DNA of 7,810 nt from Chromatiales bacterium (GTDB lineage: Bacteria; Pseudomonadota; Gammaproteobacteria; UBA6429; Thiohalophilaceae): assembly GCA_027001895.1 (NCBI GenBank), contig JALTLP010000030.1, positions 1-7,810 of the forward strand, given 5' to 3'. Every line of letters begins with the position of its first letter. Position 1 is the first letter of the stretch. Shown here piece by piece: positions 1 to 5,373 of this stretch. Under the pieces are notes generated by a model. The model made no database searches. It had not been told where the DNA came from and saw only the letters and a list, made by a program, of their open reading frames with translations. The translations under genes were made by a program, and so were the position numbers.

Positions 1-464
1 ATGTCTATGCCGCTTAGTGCTATAAGGTTACAGGTAAGCAGTACGGCAAACAAGCCCTGCAAAGTTAAACCAAATTGTAAAACAACGGTCACTGTTAAAG
101 CGGCAGTAAGTAATTCAATGGCCGGGTAACGAAGGGATATTTTTGTTTTACATTCGCTACATCGCCCCTTTAAAAACAGGTAACTCAGGACAGGAATGTT
201 TTCAAGTGCTGAGATCCTGTGACCACAATGGGGGCAACTGGATGCGGGAATGGACAGGTTATAGGTTGTGTTTACTGGCCTGGTTTTGTAGTTAAAAGAA
301 CTGTCCTGCTCAGTGAGAAAGCTTATACAGTCATTGGACCATTCGCGTATCAGCATCTTTGGCAGTCGATGAATAACAACATTCAGAAAGCTGCCAAAGA
401 TAAGTCCGAACGAAACAGAAAATACGATAAGCAGCCAGAAGTTCTGGCTAATCAGATCAAGCAT
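1..464 (-). CDS. pilD: Prepilin peptidase / N-methyltransferase PilD, N-terminal part (cut by window edge)
   Basis: PilD is the inner-membrane aspartic peptidase (family A24) that cuts type IV prepilins and T2SS pseudopilins after the leader glycine and N-methylates the new N-terminus. The first 154 residues are present. A first membrane segment at about 10-30 runs into GSFLNVVIHRLP (residues 24-35), the family's N-terminal signature. It is followed by a cytoplasmic loop with two zinc-type cysteine pairs, CPHC (77-80) and CSEC (102-105), then RYPAIELLT (112-120) and a second membrane segment. The sequence ends at the SGID motif, whose Asp154 lines up with the first catalytic aspartate. The second catalytic GxGD motif lies outside the window. 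Family members are about 290 residues, so roughly half is missing. The ATG at 462-464 gives the normal family N-terminus. It lies 23 bases after pilC without a clear Shine-Dalgarno, so translation may depend on coupling to pilC. Confidence 0.95.
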   Translation of the reverse strand, partial: MLDLISQNFWLLIVFSVSFGLIFGSFLNVVIHRLPKMLIREWSNDCISFLTEQDSSFNYKTRPVNTTYNLSIPASSCPHCGHRISALENIPVLSYLFLKGRCSECKTKISLRYPAIELLTAALTVTVVLQFGLTLQGLFAVLLTCNLIALSGID

Positions 465-487
465 TTGGTTTATGGTTGTTTGTATTG

Positions 488-1714
488 TTAGTGCCCAACA
501 ATTTTACCCATCTGGAAGATTGGCATATACATTGCGATAACCAGTCCACCAATAAGCACGCCCAGTATTGCCATAATAAGTGGTTCGAGCAAGCTACTCA
601 TACTATCAACGGCATTGTCCACTTCTTCTTCATAGAAGTCGGCAACTTTACTCAGCATGGTATCAACCGAGCCGGCTTCTTCACCAATAGCGGCCATTTG
701 TACCACCATGTTTGGGAATAAACCGGACTGGTTCATGGCGACATTTAGCTGGGTACCGGTTGCTACCTCGTCTTTCATAATTAATACCGCGTCTTTAAAA
801 ACGATGTTACCAACTGCACCGGCAACAGATACCATCGCTTCTACCAGTGGTACACCGGCAGCAAACATGGTTGCCAATGTTCTGGAAAAGCGCGCAATGG
901 CGGCCTTTTCTAAAATATTGCCAATAATAGGCATTTTAAGTAAGGCTTTATCGAGAATATGCTGGAATTTAATAGAACGCTTTTTAAGTTCTATAAGCCC
1001 ATATATTGCTAAACCGATACCACCAAATACAGCCCACCAATAGACCTGGAAGAATTGGGATAAATTGATTACAAACTTTGTGATTGCAGGCAGATCAGCA
1101 CCGAAACCTAAAAAGAGTTGTTCAAACATAGGGATAACAAAAATCATAAGTATGGCGGTAATAATAAATGCAACCGCAATTACAGCTGTTGGATAGAACA
1201 ACGCTTTCTTTATTTTACCCTTAATGGATTCAGTTTTTTCCTTATAAGTCGCAATCTTGTCAAGAATGGTATCAAGTATACCGGCATGCTCACCGGCCTG
1301 AACAAGATTGCAGTAAAGCTCGTCAAAATGGTACGGGTGTTTTGCCAAAGCATCGGACAGGTTGCTACCCCCTTCGATATCAGCTTTAATCGTAAGCAGT
1401 AGCTCCTGCATGGCCTTATTTTCATGGCCACGACCAATAATTTCAAACCCCTGAACGAGGGGAACACCGGCATCCATCATGGTTGCAAGTTGGCGACTGA
1501 AAATAGCAATATCTTTGGCTTTGACTTTACCCTTGCCACCACCAAACAGAGGTTTGGATTTTTTCTTTATCTTGCTTGGATTGATACCCTGACGACGCAA
1601 GGTTGCCTTGACCAGGGATATATTTGCTCCGGCAGATTCCCCTTTTACTTTTTTGCCTTTATTATCTTTACCTTCCCAAACAAAGACATCTTGTTTTTTT
1701 GCTTTTGTCGCCAT
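488..1714 (-). CDS. pilC: Type IV pilus inner-membrane platform protein PilC
   Basis: PilC is the polytopic inner-membrane platform on which PilB and PilT act during pilus extension and retraction. The 408-residue product has the usual family length. Two T2SSF/GspF-type repeats are visible, at about 70-193 and 273-395, each beginning with a similar line (FSRQLATMMDAGVPLVQ at 72-88; FSRTLATMFAAGVPLVEA at 276-293). Each repeat has a GE-type motif (QAGEHAG at 139-145; AIGEEAGSV at 342-350). Membrane segments are predicted at about 175-197, 222-242 and 376-398. The N-terminus (VFVWEG at 10-15, then a Lys-rich stretch) matches PilC rather than GspF. The ATG is supported by AAAGGA at 1722-1727, 7 bases upstream. 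It lies 35 bases after pilB and 23 before pilD, in one apparent operon. Confidence 0.96.
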   Translation of the reverse strand: MATKAKKQDVFVWEGKDNKGKKVKGESAGANISLVKATLRRQGINPSKIKKKSKPLFGGGKGKVKAKDIAIFSRQLATMMDAGVPLVQGFEIIGRGHENKAMQELLLTIKADIEGGSNLSDALAKHPYHFDELYCNLVQAGEHAGILDTILDKIATYKEKTESIKGKIKKALFYPTAVIAVAFIITAILMIFVIPMFEQLFLGFGADLPAITKFVINLSQFFQVYWWAVFGGIGLAIYGLIELKKRSIKFQHILDKALLKMPIIGNILEKAAIARFSRTLATMFAAGVPLVEAMVSVAGAVGNIVFKDAVLIMKDEVATGTQLNVAMNQSGLFPNMVVQMAAIGEEAGSVDTMLSKVADFYEEEVDNAVDSMSSLLEPLIMAILGVLIGGLVIAMYMPIFQMGKIVGH

Positions 1715-1721
1715 GCTAATT

Positions 1722-1727
1722 TCCTTT
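1722..1727 (-). promoter_or_regulatory. Shine-Dalgarno of pilC
   Basis: On the minus strand AAAGGA lies 7 bases before the pilC ATG. It is one of the best ribosome binding sites on the minus strand and fixes the pilC start. Confidence 0.75.
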
Positions 1728-1749
1728 ATACAGCTACACTATATAATTA

Positions 1750-3468
1750 TTATTCTTTAGTAACACGATTGATTTCATCAAGACTGGTTAAACCATCTTT
1801 TACTTTTTTAAGGCCAGATTGTCTTAAGTCCGGTATTCCTTCTTTTTGAGCCTGTTCGGCAAGTACCATGGCGTTACCGCCTTCCATAATGATACGTCCC
1901 ATTTCTTCAGATACAGGCATAACCTGGTAAATACCGACACGGCCTTTGTACCCTTCGGAACACTGGTTACATCCTTTAGGGCCGTAAATAGTAACACCTT
2001 TTTTTACTTCTTCGGGAGTAAAACCTTCTTCTAGCAAGGCCTCTTTGGGGATATCCAGCGTTTTTTTACAGTGTTGGCATAAGCGTCTGGCAAGTCGTTG
2101 TGCAACAATTAAATGTACGGATGATGCAATATTATAACCGGGGACGCCCATGTTTATTAAACGGGTTAATGTTTGTGGCGCATCGTTGGTATGTAAGGTG
2201 GATAATACGAGGTGACCGGTTTGAGCGGCTTTTATTGCAATTTCAGCGGTTTCAAGGTCACGAATCTCACCAACCAGGATAATGTCTGGATCCTGACGTA
2301 AAAATGCACGCAAGGCACTTGAAAAGTCCAGCCCCACTTTATTATTCACGTTAACCTGGTTGATACCGGCCATGTTTATTTCAACAGGATCTTCGGCAGT
2401 AGAAATATTAACGCCGGGTTGGTTGAGGATATTTACACCTGTGTATAGTGAAACCGTTTTACCCGAACCGGTAGGCCCGGTAACCAGAATCATGCCATAC
2501 GGCTTTGATAGCGCGCTAAGATAAAGTTCTTTTTGTTCCTCTTCAAAACCGAGCGCTTCAATACCCATTTTTGCGCTGTTAGGGTCTAAAATACGTAAAA
2601 CGATTTTTTCACCAAACAGCGTGGGGCAGGTGTTAACACGAAAATCAATGGCACGATTTTTTGACAAGTTCAGTTTGATACGTCCATCCTGTGGAATTCG
2701 GCGTTCTGATATATCCAGCCTGGACATTACTTTTAAACGTGCAGAAAGTTTATTGGCCATGCCGATAGGTGGCGTTGCAACTTCGTGAAGCACGCCATCC
2801 TGACGAAAGCGTACCCGGTAGTTTTTTTCGTAAGGTTCGAAATGAATATCCGATGCACCTTTATTGATAGCATCGAGCAATACCTTGTTTACAAACCGGA
2901 CAACAGGGGCATCATCAACATCCGAATCGGCGGCATCATCAACATTAACTTCAGCATCTTCATCCACATAGTCGAGGTCGTCATAGTCGCCATCGGCAAG
3001 TTCAGATAAGGAGGTATCATTATCATCCATCGCCTTGTTGATAATGGCCTGTAACTTGTCTTCTTCGACCAGGATAGCTTCGGTTGGCATGCCAACGTGG
3101 AATTTAATTTCATCAATTGCCTGAAGCAAAGTGGGATCCGATACGGCAATAAACAGGCGGTTACCGCGTTTAAACAAGGGTAAGGTATTATGTTTTCGAA
3201 CCAGGCTCTCTTTTACCAGCTTGATAACATCGGGCTCGATATCAACAGCTTCAAGGTTAACCAACGGTACACCAAATTCATTCGATGCTGCTTCGGCTAT
3301 TTCTGCGCTTTTGGCTAACTGGTTCTGAACAATATAGGAAACGAAAGGAATTTTTTCTTTAAGTGAGGCAGCCTGTGCTTCGACAGCTTTGTCTTCGGGT
3401 AACAACCCGTCCTGGACGAGTCGTCTCGCCATGCCTCCAAGTTGTATTTTTGCATTTGGTGTAGCCAT
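1750..3468 (-). CDS. pilB: Type IV pilus extension ATPase PilB
   Basis: PilB is the cytoplasmic hexameric ATPase of the GspE/PilB secretion ATPase family that drives pilus extension. The 572-residue product has the normal length. From the N-terminus it shows a GspE N-terminal (MshEN-like) region at about 10-147. An acidic linker at 148-187 follows, with 19 Asp/Glu in 40 residues and no Lys/Arg. The N2 domain runs from about 188 to 300. The ATPase core has Walker A GPTGSGKT (331-338), an Asp box around STAEDPVE (356-363), Walker B ILVGEIRD (397-404) and a His box GHLVLSTLHTNDA (418-430). A tetracysteine zinc site (C464xxC467, C500xxC503) is typical of extension ATPases and absent from the retraction ATPase PilT. 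The ATG at 3466-3468 gives the usual PilB N-terminus, but its Shine-Dalgarno is weak: AGGG lies about 13 bases away. It is 27 bases after the pilin gene and 35 before pilC. Confidence 0.97.
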   Translation of the reverse strand: MATPNAKIQLGGMARRLVQDGLLPEDKAVEAQAASLKEKIPFVSYIVQNQLAKSAEIAEAASNEFGVPLVNLEAVDIEPDVIKLVKESLVRKHNTLPLFKRGNRLFIAVSDPTLLQAIDEIKFHVGMPTEAILVEEDKLQAIINKAMDDNDTSLSELADGDYDDLDYVDEDAEVNVDDAADSDVDDAPVVRFVNKVLLDAINKGASDIHFEPYEKNYRVRFRQDGVLHEVATPPIGMANKLSARLKVMSRLDISERRIPQDGRIKLNLSKNRAIDFRVNTCPTLFGEKIVLRILDPNSAKMGIEALGFEEEQKELYLSALSKPYGMILVTGPTGSGKTVSLYTGVNILNQPGVNISTAEDPVEINMAGINQVNVNNKVGLDFSSALRAFLRQDPDIILVGEIRDLETAEIAIKAAQTGHLVLSTLHTNDAPQTLTRLINMGVPGYNIASSVHLIVAQRLARRLCQHCKKTLDIPKEALLEEGFTPEEVKKGVTIYGPKGCNQCSEGYKGRVGIYQVMPVSEEMGRIIMEGGNAMVLAEQAQKEGIPDLRQSGLKKVKDGLTSLDEINRVTKE

Positions 3469-3495
3469 TTGTATATTTTAACCCTGGTACTTATT

Positions 3496-4002
3496 TTAGT
3501 TTACTGTTTTGTCTAAACCGGCAACCTCTGCGGCGGCATTAGCCAGGGCACGCCCCGGCGTTGGTGTAACAGCAATCGTATAACTGGTACCGTTTGCTAC
3601 AGTACTTACTGTGTAGTCACAGTTAATATGGGCAACATTTAAAGCCGTCGTAGGTGCGCCGTTGTCTCTGTATGTTGATCTAAAGTAACCACCGCTTTGT
3701 GCTTCGAGTAAGGTGTAGTCGCCGACTGTCGCCGAACCGACCGTGGTAACCGTTGCGGCAGCAGCACCATTGTCTGGCCAGTACCTGTTATTTTCAAGAT
3801 AATATTGTTTTTGTGCCAGGCTAATGGCAGACACTTCGTTGGCACATTCTTCAATTCGTGCTGACTGGATATAGCCGTTATAGGCGGGGATAGCGATAGC
3901 AGCAAGAATGGCGACAATTGCAACAGCAATCATGAGCTCTATCAAGGTAAAACCCTGGGGTTGCTTTATCGAATTTGGGGGTAGCTGGGCTATTTTATGC
4001 AT
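3496..4002 (-). CDS. pilA: Type IV pilin (prepilin), probable major pilin PilA
   Basis: This is a structural pilus subunit precursor of 168 residues. The class III signal is clear: a basic leader ending in Gly17, then mature Phe1 and the hydrophobic helix FTLIELMIAVAIVAILAA starting at residue 18. Glu22 is the conserved Glu5 of the mature protein. PilD would cut after Gly17 and leave a 151-residue subunit. The leader of 17 residues is longer than the 5-10 usual for type IVa pilins, and no downstream start codon shortens it. Only two cysteines occur, at 53 (mature 36, in the first helix) and 128 (mature 111), rather than a C-terminal pair. The NNRYWPD segment (71-77) is seen in many pilins and minor pilins. 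The ATG has AGGA 9 bases upstream. Being first in a pilBCD operon argues for the major pilin, but a PilE-like minor pilin cannot be excluded, so the symbol rests partly on context. Confidence 0.88.
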   Translation of the reverse strand: MHKIAQLPPNSIKQPQGFTLIELMIAVAIVAILAAIAIPAYNGYIQSARIEECANEVSAISLAQKQYYLENNRYWPDNGAAAATVTTVGSATVGDYTLLEAQSGGYFRSTYRDNGAPTTALNVAHINCDYTVSTVANGTSYTIAVTPTPGRALANAAAEVAGLDKTVN

Positions 4003-4011
4003 TTTCTGGGT

Positions 4012-4015
4012 TCCT
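4012..4015 (-). promoter_or_regulatory. Shine-Dalgarno of the pilin gene
   Basis: On the minus strand AGGA lies 9 bases before the ATG at 4002. It supports this ATG and therefore the 17-residue leader. Confidence 0.65.
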
Positions 4016-4033
4016 ACTTAAAAATTAACACCT

Positions 4034-4063
4034 TATATATGTCCTATTAGTTTAGCACGGCAA
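4034..4063 (-). promoter_or_regulatory. Candidate sigma70-type promoter for the pilin operon
   Basis: On the minus strand TTGCCG (4063-4058) is followed after 18 bases by TATATA (4039-4034). Each hexamer matches its consensus at 4 of 6 positions. A start about 7 bases further on would give a leader of roughly 25 bases that includes the pilin ribosome binding site. In such AT-rich DNA a chance match is quite possible. Confidence 0.3.
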
Positions 4064-4178
4064 ATAGGCTATTACAGAGACAAGGCCTCAAACTGATAGC
4101 TTGTTCAAAATAATAATTATATTAAAAACAACAAGTTATAAAATATGCTTTAAATTACCGTTTTATTTCACCAGGGTC

Positions 4179-4205
4179 AGAGCAAACGGCTCTTTTAAGC
4201 CATTT
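4179..4205 (+). terminator. Hairpin pair, terminator- or attenuator-like
   Basis: AGAGC (4179-4183) pairs with GCTCT (4189-4193) around a 5-base loop. GGCT (4188-4191) can instead pair with AGCC (4198-4201), and the flanking AAA and TTT could lengthen that stem across one mismatch, with T-rich sequence after it. The two stems share bases and exclude one another. Both are short, and no plus-strand gene lies upstream, so a terminator role is only a possibility. Confidence 0.2.
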
Positions 4206-4317
4206 TTGACATCAGCTTGTTATAAATTACCAGTATATTTATTTCGGCCGATTAAATAAAAAATTAAGTAATTATTTCTTACATCTCGAAACATTTTTAA
4301 CTATACTCTATAACTAA

Positions 4318-4346
4318 TTGATATTTTGATGAATTAAGGGTAAAAA
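4318..4346 (+). promoter_or_regulatory. Candidate sigma70-type promoter for the gspCDE operon
   Basis: TTGATA (4318-4323, 5 of 6 to consensus) is followed after exactly 17 bases by TAAAAA (4341-4346, 4 of 6). It would give a leader of about 90 bases before gspC. Other TTGATA copies at 4386 and 4418 lack a good -10 partner. The assignment is weak because of the AT-rich background. Confidence 0.28.
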
Positions 4347-4372
4347 GTAAAGATAAACCGTAATAAATACAA

Positions 4373-4444
4373 ATGGTGTGTATTTTTGATACTTATTGCC
4401 CGGAATTTTTTAACAGTTTGATAGTATTGTACAAATTAAGATGA
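4373..4444 (+). CDS. Possible 23-codon leader ORF overlapping the gspC start
   Basis: An ATG at 4373 opens a 23-codon frame (begins MVCIFDTYCPEFF) whose TGA stop at 4442-4444 overlaps the first gspC ATG as ATGA. The gspC start lacks a clear Shine-Dalgarno, so coupling from this frame is conceivable. The small ORF itself also lacks an evident Shine-Dalgarno and resembles nothing I recognise. It may simply be a chance open frame. Confidence 0.15.
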   Translation: MVCIFDTYCPEFFNSLIVLYKLR

Positions 4445-5355
4445 TGTCGATGGCACCTGAACAATTAAATTTAAATCAAAGACTTACAGCGTTAACCAGC
4501 CGGTTAGATCCGGTTGTTTTGATGCAGGGACCGTGGCTTTCTCATGCCCCAATGTGGCTTAATATTTTTTTAATTGTACTGTTGGCTAAATCTGCTGCGG
4601 GTCTGACCTGGTTAATTTTGACACCGGCTGCTGAGTTTAAAATAAACCTTCAGCCTGTTCGTCAACAGAACCAGCCGGTTGCACGACTCGATACGGTTAG
4701 TCGTCTGCACCTGTTTGGCCGAAGCCAGGCAAAAGCGCTGGTTAACACCAATATTACCAAAACTCGGTTACGGCTTGCATTAAAGGGAGTGTTTGCTTCG
4801 ACGAACCCGATGAAGGCTTTTGCAATTATTGCTGAAAGTGCGAGTGCCAAAGGCCGCACATTTATGGTTGGCGAGCGCTTGCCCAGCGGCGCAGTATTGC
4901 ATGAAGTGCGGGCGACGGAAGTCATACTGAATCGTAACGGGCGACTTGAATCTCTGGCGCTGCCTCAGAAGAAACTGGAAAACTTGCCAATATCCGGGGC
5001 AACGGGAAGAACGCGAAATGTTAAAACGATAGCTGCTACCAATCGTTTGAAAAAACTGCGAAAAAACTTTGTAAAGTCACCGCAGAAATTTATGGAAAAC
5101 GCTCGGCTGGAACCCGTTATTAATAAAATTGATGGTTCAACGGAAGGCTTTACATTTAACCATAATGACCCCGCTGTCATGCGTAGTTTAGGCCTGCTGC
5201 CAACGGATGTGATTACCTCAATCAATGGTCAGTTAATCAGTAATAATCCAAACGGTGCTTATCAACAGTTAATGCAATCGTTAAAAAATGGAACGCCTTT
5301 AAGTATCGATTTAATGCGCAAGGGCGTGCCACATACAGTGAATGTACAAATGTAG
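4441..5355 (+). CDS. gspC: Type II secretion inner-membrane coupling protein GspC
   Basis: GspC spans the inner membrane once and links the GspL/GspM/GspF platform to the secretin through its periplasmic homology region. The 304-residue product has the family architecture. A cytoplasmic N-terminus of about 37 residues is followed by one membrane helix at about 38-60. An HR domain starts with LHLFG (89-93) and runs to about 175, including GVFAS (116-120) and a VGERLPSGAVLHEV-like line (143-156). A basic linker at about 188-212 leads to a PDZ-like C-terminal domain (about 220-304) with GLLPTDVITSINGQ (251-264). Starts at 4441, 4444 and 4450 are all possible. None has a clear Shine-Dalgarno, and an in-frame TAA at 4411 limits extension. 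It is first in the plus-strand operon, 18 bases before gspD. Family identification rests on domain order; the sequence itself is not highly conserved. Confidence 0.92.
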   Translation: MMSMAPEQLNLNQRLTALTSRLDPVVLMQGPWLSHAPMWLNIFLIVLLAKSAAGLTWLILTPAAEFKINLQPVRQQNQPVARLDTVSRLHLFGRSQAKALVNTNITKTRLRLALKGVFASTNPMKAFAIIAESASAKGRTFMVGERLPSGAVLHEVRATEVILNRNGRLESLALPQKKLENLPISGATGRTRNVKTIAATNRLKKLRKNFVKSPQKFMENARLEPVINKIDGSTEGFTFNHNDPAVMRSLGLLPTDVITSINGQLISNNPNGAYQQLMQSLKNGTPLSIDLMRKGVPHTVNVQM

Positions 5356-5358
5356 TTT

Positions 5359-5364
5359 GAGGAG
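5359..5364 (+). promoter_or_regulatory. Shine-Dalgarno that selects a TTG start for gspD
   Basis: GAGGAG ends 9 bases before the TTG at 5374 but 39 bases before the first in-frame ATG at 5404. The spacing favours TTG as the true start. Confidence 0.75.
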
Positions 5365-5373
5365 TACATTTAA

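Larger units (their letters stand above)
4003..4440. other. Divergent intergenic region between the pilin and gspC genes
   Basis: These 438 bases separate the two divergent blocks and should carry the promoters of both. By hand count 4021-4440 contains 115 G or C in 420 (about 27%), far more AT-rich than the flanking genes. It holds a candidate minus-strand promoter near 4034-4063, a candidate plus-strand promoter near 4318-4346, two overlapping hairpins at 4179-4205, and a 23-codon ORF at 4373-4444 that ends on the gspC start. I found no tRNA, no long ORF on either strand and no clear sigma54 (GG-N10-GC) site. Confidence 0.8.

Noticed and set aside
219..491. Open frame of 90 codons on the plus strand
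   Set aside because: It lies antisense to pilD, whose minus-strand translation shows GSFLNVVIHRLP and two zinc CxxC pairs. The plus-strand product has no recognisable features.
657..1849. Several plus-strand open frames (657-1043, 1118-1402, 1424-1849)
   Set aside because: All are antisense to pilC and the pilB 3' end, which encode clear family proteins. None has a convincing ribosome binding site or domain.
2785..3328. Open frames on both strands overlapping pilB
   Set aside because: They are shadows of the acidic-linker and N-terminal coding sequence of pilB, with composition reflecting the repeated Asp/Glu codons.
3469..3495. Terminator between the pilin gene and pilB
   Set aside because: The 27-base gap has no stem longer than about three base pairs and no suitable T run, so no intrinsic terminator is supported.
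4003..4130. Sigma54 (RpoN) promoter for the pilin gene, as known for pilA in Pseudomonas
   Set aside because: I looked on the minus strand for GG and GC separated by ten bases with the usual flanks. The closest stretches (near 4081 and 4190-4200) fail in spacing or in the -12 element.
4098..4231. Short repeats in the intergenic region: AGCTTGTT at 4098 and 4214, TAAATTACC at 4151 and 4223, and CTTGTT/AACAAG as an inverted pair at 4100 and 4130
   Set aside because: With about 73% A+T, a few 8-9 base repeats and a 6-base inverted pair are expected by chance in 438 bases. No regular spacing suggests operator sites.
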